DNA of 64,000 nucleotides from Armatimonadota bacterium (GTDB lineage: Bacteria; Bacillota; Desulfotomaculia; Desulfotomaculales; Nap2-2B). Under the pieces are notes generated by a model. It saw nothing but the letters and a program-made list of their open reading frames with translations. It had not been told where the DNA came from and did not search any database. The stretch is taken from NCBI GenBank assembly GCA_023511535.1, contig JAIMBK010000007.1, forward strand, positions 1-64,000. Direction: 5' to 3'. Of this stretch, positions 8,525-16,383 are shown piece after piece. The position numbers and the translations under genes are program-made. Each line of letters starts with the position of its first letter. The first letter of the stretch is position 1.

Positions 8525-10033
8525 TCAGGCCCCCTTACCGCGGGTGTCGGCGGGCCGGGCTTCAGCGTCCAGCAAAACCTTGATGCTGAACTCATAAACG
8601 TTGTTCGCCACCTCCGCGGTCATTTCTTTTTCCCCGCCCGAGCCGGCTATTTTTTCGGTTATTTTTTCGGTTGCCGTCCGCCGGGAAATGCTTTCTATGT
8701 TCACCTGCCTGCACCACTCCTTGCCCTGCAGGGTCATGGCCAGCACATTAACGGAGGCCGGGCTGGAGCATTCCCCCTGCACAGAATACAGGTCGTCGCC
8801 GAGCGGCTCGAATTTCTTTAAAGTGAAATCCGCCGGCCCGCTGCGTGCCAGCGTGGAAAGCAGCGCCCAGAGGACTTTTTCTTTATCCAGGGCGCTTCCC
8901 TGCAAAAAGTCCAGCTTTTTCTTCAAAGTTAAAATTTGTTTTTCTATCTCCTCGGCTTCGTTTTTCAGCCTGGAATAACTTTCCTTCTGCGCTTGCAGGG
9001 CGCCAACTTCCGCATTACAGCGGCTGAGCTGTTGTTTCAAGAAAACGTAGTGGCCGCAAAAGAGCACCACAACGGCCAGCACGGCCGCCACGGGAAGAAC
9101 CTGCACCCTTTGCCGGATCAGCCTGGCCAGTTCCACGCCGTCGTCAACGCCGGCGCTTTTCCAGCCCCCCCGAAGATAGATCTGGCGCAGGCCCGCCCCG
9201 AGGGCGGAAGCGAATGCGGGCGTAAAATCACCACCCGCCTGGAGGTGTAAAACGGCGGCGTCGGCACCCATTTTTTGCCGGAAGAATTCAACAACGCCCG
9301 CTTCAAGCCCGCCGGGCCCGGTAAGCAAAACTTTCCGGCCGGCAACCCCCCAGGCCTCAAAAATTTCTTTCAGCGAGGGCTCCGGTTCGGCAGAGGGCAG
9401 GCCGTCCAGGTGGGCGCGGCTCGCCGCCAGGCCCGCCGGCAGGGTCCGGAAGGCGGTGATCTTGCCGTCCTCAACCAGGGCAAACTTCATCGCCTGCCGC
9501 CCCACGTCGACAACCACCCAGTCTTTTTCCTTGCCGGCAAACACGGCCCCCACGGGAAAGCAAACGTCCGGCGGGTATACTTTTTTCAGCCTGAGGTTGC
9601 ATTCCGCAAACACTTTTTTCAGGCTCCGGTAATCCTCGTCCAGCATCACGGACACCCGGACCCCCGTCTGCCCTTCCCCGGTCTCAAAGCCCACCTCGTA
9701 GCCCACCAGGCTCTCCGCGGCGGGGATGACCATGTACGGCTCGGCTTCCCAGCGCAGTGCCTCTTTTAACCGGGACGACTTCAGCTTGCGCATCCTTTTG
9801 CTGTCCATGGCGAGCTCGATCACCGCCGCCAGGGGGCTGACCACCACAGCGCTTTTCGGGCATTTGGCGATCCGCGAGGTAATCATGGACAGCTCCGCCG
9901 CGGTGATCATCTCGCTTTCTTCCGCGCGGTCGAGCTGAAGGCAGTCGCTGACCGCAATACCTCTAAAATTTCGCCTGAGCACGGCCGCCCTCAAGGTCAT
10001 CCCGTCAATTTCAACGGCCAGCACGGAGAACAA
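8525..10033 (-). CDS. PilM-PilN fusion protein
   Basis: N-terminal actin-like PilM region (SSRLKEALRWEAEPYMVIP..., VVVDVGRQAMKFALVEDGKI) followed by TM plus coiled-coil PilN-like region (RQRVQVLPVAAVLAVVVLFCGHYVFLKQQLSRCNAEVGALQAQ). Confidence 0.75.
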   Translation of the reverse strand: MFSVLAVEIDGMTLRAAVLRRNFRGIAVSDCLQLDRAEESEMITAAELSMITSRIAKCPKSAVVVSPLAAVIELAMDSKRMRKLKSSRLKEALRWEAEPYMVIPAAESLVGYEVGFETGEGQTGVRVSVMLDEDYRSLKKVFAECNLRLKKVYPPDVCFPVGAVFAGKEKDWVVVDVGRQAMKFALVEDGKITAFRTLPAGLAASRAHLDGLPSAEPEPSLKEIFEAWGVAGRKVLLTGPGGLEAGVVEFFRQKMGADAAVLHLQAGGDFTPAFASALGAGLRQIYLRGGWKSAGVDDGVELARLIRQRVQVLPVAAVLAVVVLFCGHYVFLKQQLSRCNAEVGALQAQKESYSRLKNEAEEIEKQILTLKKKLDFLQGSALDKEKVLWALLSTLARSGPADFTLKKFEPLGDDLYSVQGECSSPASVNVLAMTLQGKEWCRQVNIESISRRTATEKITEKIAGSGGEKEMTAEVANNVYEFSIKVLLDAEARPADTRGKGA

Positions 10034-10087
10034 AGGGACCGCCTCCTCCTTCCAGACGTCGACCCGGCCAGGCGCCCGCCCGGCAGG

Positions 10088-12976
10088 TTATTCATCCCTT
10101 CTGACATATACAACCAGGCTTTCCTCCGCCGGGCACTGGCTCCCGCCGGCCCCGACAAATACCGCCGGCGGATACGCGCCCGCAATCTCCCCTGCTGTAG
10201 CCTGAATTTCAATCCGCCGCCTGCCGGCAAAAACATCGCCCGGAAGCGCAAACGTCCTGCTTTCGCCGGGGGGGACGGAAATGCTTGCCGTTAAAGGATC
10301 TCCTGCGGGCTGATGGTAAAGGGTGACCGTCACTTCGGCGGCCGGTGGCTGCCCCGCCTCCTGGTAATTAATACATTTTCCGTTCGGGTCCCACAGCGTG
10401 CATGCGTACTCCTTCGGGGTAAGGTTAACGACCCGGCCCTTTACGGCCATGCCGGCGGCCTTCCACGCGGAGTCTTCGACGGTTAACGCAATGTTGTCGT
10501 CCGCGGTATCGATCTTCTTGTCCCGCCCGGCGCTGGCAATAGTCAGGCGGGTCGCCTGAAGAAGATCCGGAGCGTCGTATTCAAAGTGCAAAGGCGTCCC
10601 CCAGGAGTCGCGTAAAACCTCGTTTTCCCCTTCCCCCCACGGCTTTGCGAGGTAGGGGCCGCGCCAGGCAAAACCTCTGGGCCCGGCAGGGGGGGGATCG
10701 GGGGGATCGTGATCGCTGTAACCTTCCGCGGGGTCCCAGGCCCACAGGCCGCGGGGCTGGCCCCCACCGGCAGCTGAAACCTCCCACCCGGCGCCGGTCC
10801 ACTGCCAGAGCTTCGGCCACTGGCCCATGTCGCCCAGATAACCCCCGACGAGGGGCCGGCCGCAAGTGTCGAAGGCGTCCGGCGGGCCGGTCAGCGCGCT
10901 CTTGATGCTTTCCAGAATCCGGCGGGTCTGTTCTTCCTGGACGTCCAGGTTGGGGGTGTACCATTCGTCGGGAGTGATTTCCAGGACGACGTTGTCCTTG
11001 TTTGCGGGGGCGTCTCTGGCGTAAGAACCCCTGCTCAACGGCCCCGGCGGGCTGCTTTCCGCCGGCAGGGCCACCTTGCCGTCCGGGCCGGCGCTGATTA
11101 CCAGCAGGTAAACGCCGCGGGCGTCCTGCTCCTTGATAAAAAACAGCGCCCGCCCCCAGGCGTCGGCCAGGATCCCTTCGGTCCTCCGCAGGGGGCTCAC
11201 GTCCTGGTTTGCGTTGTCGAACGCCGCCCGGGGGTAGGCCAGGTAGGGCCCCTTCCAGGAGGCCCAGTCAATACCGGTATCCCGGTCGAATTTTTCCCAC
11301 AGCCCGAGCGGCTGGCCGATAAAGGTAAAATCAACCCCGTCGCCGCCGCTGTAAACTTCCTCGCCCACCGCGGCGCCCTCCGGTTTTTGCCAGCGGTTTT
11401 CGCCGGCGTCCCAGGTAAACTTATACAGCCTGGGCAGGGCGTCCATGTCCCCCGCGTACCCCCGGACCACGCGCCGCCCCCGCTCGTCATAGGTGTTGGC
11501 CGGCCCGGCGACGGCGGCGCGGACGGCTTCCAGCCGCTCCCGGGTGGCCTTGACGCGGCCCGCTTTGTCCAGGTGGCCGATAAAGGGCACGAACATGGCG
11601 GCCAAAAAGCCCAGAACGGCGATGATTACGATCACTTCCAGCAGAGTAAATCCGCCCGCCCGGCGGACGTCCCGCAACACTTGTCGCTCTCCCCCCACGC
11701 CTGCCGCGGCAATATTTTCTTCCGGGGCCGCTGTTTCCCGGGCGGGCGCCGCCCTGCCGCCGCCGGCCGCAAGCATCCCCAGCACGATCCAGAACAGGGG
11801 CATGACCAGGATTGTCTCGAAGTGGAAAAGCCCCTGGACGAGGTAGACGGCGGCCATGGCCGGAAGCTCGGGGCGCGCCCGGAACCGGTGCCGCGCTTCC
11901 CATAAAACAAAACCTAAAAACGCCAGGTAGGCAATCAGGGCGAACATGCCCATGGTCACGGCCGTTTCCAGGTAAAGGCTGGGGGTTTTGTCCAGAAGAG
12001 AGGCAAAGGGCAGCATCCTGGCGACGTGCGTCAGGTGGTCGGGCCCCAGGCCGAAGGCCCAGCAGTGGGGCAGCAGCCGCAGGGCGCTTTGCCAGGCAGC
12101 CGCCTGCTCCAAAGGGCTGGTCACCCCCACTTTACCCGCGAGGCCCCAGAAAATTATCCCGGCCGCAAAGAGCAGCGTGACGCCCGGCAAAACCAGGGCG
12201 GGCGCCAGCCACGCCCTTTTCCTTTCCGCAGCGAAAGAATACCGGGCGACCACGGCCAGGCCGAAAACAGCTCCCATCCACGCGCCCCAGTTGAAGCTCA
12301 CCAGGAGCCCGGCGTAAATGACGGCCGCGGCGGCAAGCCAGGCCGGCCGGCGGCGGCCGGCGTAAACGGACAGGGCGGCGGGCAGGACAAAGGCGGCATA
12401 GGTACCGAGGTAGTCGGGGTTGCCCAGGGTGCCGTAAGCGGTCAAAGCCCGGCGGAAGGGCTCGTGGGGCACCGGGTTCAGGCCGCAGACCTGGAGCACG
12501 GCCAGGAAGGAGACGATCACCGCCGCGGCGGCCATGCAGGCCGGGAGCTTTTCGCTGTTGTCGGCCCGGGAGGCGAGAACGAACAAAACGGCGCAAAAAA
12601 GATAAGTGCAAAGGCCGGTGTAGCGCACGGGCGCGCCCACCCAGGCGGTCGCGGGGTAGGCGGCCAGCGCGGCGGCCGCCAGGGCGAAAAAGAAAAAGAA
12701 CCCCAGGGGGACGAACGCGCGGCCGCCGATCCTGGCCTTTTCTTTGAGCAGGACCGCCAGCGCCAGCAGGGACGCGGCCGCCAGGGCCAGGTACCGCGGC
12801 GCGTAAAAGTAATCCGGCGGGTGGTTCCCCAAAAAGGATAATTGGTTGGGCACGACCAGCAGGGGGTAGACGGCCGCCATAAAGTAAAGGATCAGATTTT
12901 TAAGGTCAGCCTGTCGGCATCCGCCGCGCCAGTTCTTCACGTTTAAGGCCAAAGCCGGTACCTCCACCCAGATCAC
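10088..12976 (-). CDS. O-antigen ligase/Wzy-like polytopic membrane domain fused in frame to a type IV pseudopilin with duplicated globular domain
   Basis: N-terminal ~400 aa polytopic with Wzy_C-like segment (YGTLGNPDYLGTYAAFVLPAALSVY); then GGFTLLEVIVIIAVLGFLAAMFVPF class III signal/N-methylation motif; C-terminal T2SG-like DAWGRALFF...SAGPDGK and DSWGTPLHF...SAGRDKKIDTADDN. Confidence 0.8.
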   Translation of the reverse strand: MIWVEVPALALNVKNWRGGCRQADLKNLILYFMAAVYPLLVVPNQLSFLGNHPPDYFYAPRYLALAAASLLALAVLLKEKARIGGRAFVPLGFFFFFALAAAALAAYPATAWVGAPVRYTGLCTYLFCAVLFVLASRADNSEKLPACMAAAAVIVSFLAVLQVCGLNPVPHEPFRRALTAYGTLGNPDYLGTYAAFVLPAALSVYAGRRRPAWLAAAAVIYAGLLVSFNWGAWMGAVFGLAVVARYSFAAERKRAWLAPALVLPGVTLLFAAGIIFWGLAGKVGVTSPLEQAAAWQSALRLLPHCWAFGLGPDHLTHVARMLPFASLLDKTPSLYLETAVTMGMFALIAYLAFLGFVLWEARHRFRARPELPAMAAVYLVQGLFHFETILVMPLFWIVLGMLAAGGGRAAPARETAAPEENIAAAGVGGERQVLRDVRRAGGFTLLEVIVIIAVLGFLAAMFVPFIGHLDKAGRVKATRERLEAVRAAVAGPANTYDERGRRVVRGYAGDMDALPRLYKFTWDAGENRWQKPEGAAVGEEVYSGGDGVDFTFIGQPLGLWEKFDRDTGIDWASWKGPYLAYPRAAFDNANQDVSPLRRTEGILADAWGRALFFIKEQDARGVYLLVISAGPDGKVALPAESSPPGPLSRGSYARDAPANKDNVVLEITPDEWYTPNLDVQEEQTRRILESIKSALTGPPDAFDTCGRPLVGGYLGDMGQWPKLWQWTGAGWEVSAAGGGQPRGLWAWDPAEGYSDHDPPDPPPAGPRGFAWRGPYLAKPWGEGENEVLRDSWGTPLHFEYDAPDLLQATRLTIASAGRDKKIDTADDNIALTVEDSAWKAAGMAVKGRVVNLTPKEYACTLWDPNGKCINYQEAGQPPAAEVTVTLYHQPAGDPLTASISVPPGESRTFALPGDVFAGRRRIEIQATAGEIAGAYPPAVFVGAGGSQCPAEESLVVYVRRDE

Positions 12977-13031
12977 TGGCGGAATCTTTCTCCCGCCGTC
13001 TTTCCCGCCGGAGGGTTTTCCGGCGGGAAGT

Positions 13032-13073
13032 TAAAACAGGGGCGGGGCGCCCGCCCCCACCCCTGTTTTAAGC
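13032..13073. terminator. Strong (bidirectional) hairpin downstream of prepilin gene
   Basis: ttaaaacaggggcgggg-cgcc-cgcccccacccctgttttaag inverted repeat between CDS 13089 and 12976. Confidence 0.75.
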
Positions 13074-13088
13074 GCCCGGATCAAGCTG

Positions 13089-14027
13089 TTAGAGAGTCGA
13101 CACGGCTGTGATCGTCCAGGCTTGCGGATCGTCGTTGCCCATCAGCTGGCAACCTTCGGGGCAAAAGGTGGTGAACTGCCACGCTTCCTGCGCCTCGGTC
13201 AGGTCGTACTCTTTTACCTCTCCGTTCTCGTGCGTGACGGTAATCCCGCCGACATCACCAGTTGCCAGCCTGTCTACCGTGGCCTGCAGCCTGGGCACGA
13301 TTACGTTGTAGTTGTTGTAGAGGAAGTGGTCGCCCCGCTTCATGCCGTTCGGGCAAAGGGCCGCGCTCTGGATCTGGCCTTCCCTGACCAGGTCGCTGTC
13401 GGGGCCGACGCCGAGCACGATACGGTAGACGAGGTCGGGGTTGCCGAAAGTATCGTTCTCCTCTAAGTCACTAAAATCCCAACTGCTGCCGTCATGTCCG
13501 GCGCCGACCATCAGGACGTTGACGCCCGCCTCGACAGCAACTTTCCTCATGTACGGCTGGCTGCTTTCCGTTCCGTGATAATCCGGGTCGACAGCTGTGG
13601 AGAGGTTGAGGTTGTACACCTCGGTGATCCCCAGATCGACGAGTTCTGTCGCCTCCTCCGCCGTCAGCGCGTGCAGGTGCAGGTGAACCATGTTATCCAT
13701 ATCTCTGGACAAAGCTTCTTTTCCGGTGTCCTTGTTGTTGTCGTCGACGCTCGGCTTTTCATAACCGGCAGCCGTTTCGGTGACCAGGTTCGTCAGGCGG
13801 CTGGGCAACTGCCCTTTGCTCTCCACGTAAGCCGCCAGGACCTGGCGCAGCCGTTGCTGGTTGGTGTCGCAAATGGCGTCCCCCGAGCCGCTGGCCACGT
13901 TGGCCAGGCGGGGAGCGATCATGGCCACCAGGAAGCCCATGATGGCGATGACGATGATCAGCTCGATCAGCGTGAAGCCGCCCTGACCTTTCACCCTTTG
14001 CAGCAAGCCCTTGATTTTCTTCCTCAT
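13089..14027 (-). CDS. Type IV prepilin-like protein with N-methylation/class III signal
   Basis: MRKKIKGLLQRVKGQGG^FTLIELIIVIAIMGFLVAMIAPRLANV; ATG at 14027 preceded by gaagggagatacc (SD). Confidence 0.92.
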   Translation of the reverse strand: MRKKIKGLLQRVKGQGGFTLIELIIVIAIMGFLVAMIAPRLANVASGSGDAICDTNQQRLRQVLAAYVESKGQLPSRLTNLVTETAAGYEKPSVDDNNKDTGKEALSRDMDNMVHLHLHALTAEEATELVDLGITEVYNLNLSTAVDPDYHGTESSQPYMRKVAVEAGVNVLMVGAGHDGSSWDFSDLEENDTFGNPDLVYRIVLGVGPDSDLVREGQIQSAALCPNGMKRGDHFLYNNYNVIVPRLQATVDRLATGDVGGITVTHENGEVKEYDLTEAQEAWQFTTFCPEGCQLMGNDDPQAWTITAVSTL

Positions 14028-14109
14028 CGGTATCTCCCTTCTTGTTTTGGTTTCCAAGAAGGGTTCACCCGCAGAACCGTCCTTCCTGGTCAGTTAATCA
14101 ATAATTATT

Positions 14110-14195
14110 ACTCGACAGCCCGGCCGCCTTAGCTTGCCGCTTCAGGCCCGCCGGCTTTGCGCCCCTGCCTCCCGGCGGGTTTGCCCTGATCGAGT
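14110..14195 (-). promoter_or_regulatory. Cyclic di-GMP-I (GEMM-I) riboswitch aptamer
   Basis: Minus strand: actcgatcAGGGCAAACCcgccgggaggcaggggCGCAAAGCCggcGGGCCTgaagcggcaagctaaGGCggCCGGGCTGtcgagt; matches GEMM landmarks (GGCAAACC, CGCAAAGCC, GGGCCU, terminal pairing CCGGGCUG) with an outer stem ACTCGA/TCGAGT. Confidence 0.85.
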
Positions 14196-14392
14196 AAACC
14201 CAGGCCCCGCGCCTGCGTTCAGGCTCGAAAAAACAAGCCCTTTTTCGCCTGCCCTTAAAGCAGGCTTACCCGCCGCTCACCACCTCCTTCGTCCGGCCGG
14301 GGGGATTTCACCCGCAGAAAACCACCCCGCAAATATTTAAGGATTATTTTTCCCCAGGCCCCGCGCCTGTGCAGAGAGACAATCTTTGAGGA

Positions 14393-14407
14393 TGATTCTC
14401 ATTTTCA
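14393..14407. promoter_or_regulatory. Fur-like box upstream of the prepilin leader
   Basis: TGATTCT-C-ATTTTCA (7-1-7-like; reverse TGAAAATGAGAATCA). Confidence 0.5.
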
Positions 14408-14432
14408 TTTTAGATCCACCAATTTCTTTTTG

Positions 14433-14714
14433 TCAATACCTGTTTTTTAATCCCGCTTCTTCCGGCTCGCTGCCAGGGCGCTCAACTTCGGCCACAGCCT
14501 GAACCAGCCTGTTTACTTCGCCAGGAGAAGGCGCGGTCCGGCCGGGATAATCCACCACATAGCGGTACTGCTTGCCGCAGTGGATGATGACTTCTTTCTG
14601 GCCCTTCTTCAAGATCTTCATCTCGACCTTCATCTCGCCGAATCCGTCGTGGCGGAAAAGGATTTCGTTGAGTTGCTGGATTTTCGCCAGGACCATTTCA
14701 TTGGTATGCTTCAT
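14433..14714 (-). CDS. Small conserved-looking hypothetical protein (93 aa)
   Basis: MKHTNEMVLAKIQQLNEILFRHDGFGEMKVEMKILKKGQKEVIIHCGKQYRYVVDY...; ATG 14714 preceded by ggaggt SD; longer ORF start at 14792 less likely. Confidence 0.6.
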   Translation of the reverse strand: MKHTNEMVLAKIQQLNEILFRHDGFGEMKVEMKILKKGQKEVIIHCGKQYRYVVDYPGRTAPSPGEVNRLVQAVAEVERPGSEPEEAGLKNRY

Positions 14715-14775
14715 AAATACCTCCGCCGTTCCTGACCGAACCGGATGTGATTTATCCAAACCCGCTTTCATGAGT

Positions 14776-14816
14776 ACGATTATCATTTTCAATGAATATG
14801 ACTTTCATTATCATTC
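14776..14816. promoter_or_regulatory. Overlapping Fur-like boxes upstream of CDS 14433..14714
   Basis: gattatcattttcaatgaatatgactttcattatcattc: AT-rich array of Fur-like hexamers (GATTATCATT, TTCATTATCATTC). Confidence 0.55.
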
Positions 14817-15442
14817 TACCTTATCAACTCTCCTCTGTCAAGACCAGTTTTAGAAATTTTTTTCAGGACCACCTCCCGGAACACAAGCGCCAACACCCAC
14901 CGGCACTTCTCCCCGGAACACCGAAACCAACGCTCCGCGGACAGAAAAGGCCCGCAGGGGACTGGTTCTTTGAGCTTTTTTAGCTTAATCCGGGCCGGCC
15001 CGGCCGGCGAACAGAAAACCGGGGCGGCAAGAACGGGACAACATATTTTGCCTGCCGTTTACCAGATCATCCATCTCCTGATTTTATTGAACTCCGGGCC
15101 GGGGTTTTTTATTTTAAGCTAATCATAACCAGAAGCCGACCACTATTATTGAACGGTTATATACCTGTGGCAGAAATCCAATATATCAGGCAAAAGGAAC
15201 TCCTGGGGCCTGGTCATGCGTTGTTATGCGCAAATGTTTTGTAAACAATTTTAACAAGGGGGAGGTGGTATTTACGGCAGGAGTTGGAAAATGATTAGTT
15301 ACAGGTGGTTAAAGCGGACGTACAGGTGTTAGTTGGCTGCATAAAGTATTTAAGGAAGGATCTCGGGTGTGCGTTGTTCTTACACAACGCAGGCAGTAAT
15401 GCCTGAATAAAAGTAGGCGCAAGGCTGACGAACTATGCAAAG

Positions 15443-15466
15443 TAGCCCGGCCCCGCCGGGCTTTTG
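15443..15466 (+). terminator. Rho-independent terminator with no upstream CDS
   Basis: agcccggc-ccc-gccgggct-ttt. Confidence 0.7.
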
Positions 15467-15541
15467 GGATGGAATTGCACTTCCTCCTGTTGTCAGAAAT
15501 AAATTCTTGCGTTATACTGAGGTAAAGGCGGGTGATTCGGA

Positions 15542-15772
15542 ATGGACACGATGCCGATCAGGCAGGAAATATTAAAAGAAATCGACTGTTTGCCCCCTCA
15601 CATTCAAAAGCGCGTACTCGATTTTGCCCGGATTCTTAGGTCCACCCTTTACGAGGGAGTGCCCGGTAGGGACTTGCTTCGTTTTGCCGGGTCTATTTCG
15701 CCGGCGGAAGGAGAGTTGATGAACCGGGCTATTGAGGAAGCGTGCGAACAGGTTGATCCAGGTGAGTGGTAA
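15542..15772 (+). CDS. DUF2281/VapB-like antitoxin
   Basis: 76 aa; IRQEILKEIDCLPPHIQKRVLDFARILR...; overlaps a PIN-domain gene downstream. Confidence 0.75.
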   Translation: MDTMPIRQEILKEIDCLPPHIQKRVLDFARILRSTLYEGVPGRDLLRFAGSISPAEGELMNRAIEEACEQVDPGEW

Positions 15773-16151
15773 GTATCTTCTGGATACAAACATTATCGTT
15801 GCTCTCTTCGCCGGAGACGGTTCCGTTCAGGAAAAACTGGCGGGAGCAAGCAGGGTGTTCGTGCCCAGTATTGTCTTGGGGGAGTTGTACTACGGCGCCC
15901 GAAAATCCGGCCAAACAGAGAAAAACCTTGCGCGGCTGGAGGAGTTCGCGGCCAGTAGCGCGGTGACTGCCTGCGACGCGGGCACGGCGCGCGAATACGG
16001 CATAATCAAAGACCAGTTACGAAAGAAGGGGCGGCCCATTCCCGAAAATGATATCTGGATTGCGGCTATCGTCCGGCAACACGATTTCGTTTTGGTAACG
16101 AGAGACAATCATTTTTCTGAAATTGAAGATCTGAAAACGGAAAAATGGTAA
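15762..16151 (+). CDS. vapC: PIN domain toxin (VapC family)
   Basis: YLLDTNIIVALFAGD, VPSIVLGELYYGA, PIPENDIWIAAIVRQHDFVLVTRDNHFSEI; GTG at 15762 overlaps the antitoxin stop. Confidence 0.92.
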   Translation: MSGKYLLDTNIIVALFAGDGSVQEKLAGASRVFVPSIVLGELYYGARKSGQTEKNLARLEEFAASSAVTACDAGTAREYGIIKDQLRKKGRPIPENDIWIAAIVRQHDFVLVTRDNHFSEIEDLKTEKW

Positions 16152-16169
16152 CATGTATATTGGCAAAAG

Positions 16170-16197
16170 CGCCCGGCCCCGCCGGGCTTTTTTGTTT
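16170..16197 (+). terminator. Rho-independent terminator after vapC-like gene
   Basis: gcccggc-ccc-gccgggc-ttttttgtttt. Confidence 0.8.
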
Positions 16198-16383
16198 TGC
16201 AGGCAGGGCCACGCAGGGTTTTCCGGTCGGAAAAATGTCCCGAGGATGATTTTAACATTTAGTTAACAGATAATTAACCGGGTGAAAAACTGGCCTTAAA
16301 ATAGCTTTAATCTTTGGCTGCTAAAATTGGATTGCTTAATGTCGGTCGAAGACGTCGAATTTTCTAAGCAGGGAGGAAGGCAA

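Noticed and set aside
12026-12841. 271-aa plus-strand ORF
   Set aside because: Low-complexity Gly/Arg/Gln-rich antisense frame opposite the polymerase domain; no RBS or domain support.
15360-15466. Second GEMM/c-di-GMP riboswitch upstream of the VapBC-like module
   Set aside because: Contains hairpins and GCAAA-like strings but lacks the ordered GGCAAACC/CGCAAAGCC landmarks; kept only as a generic structured-RNA candidate.
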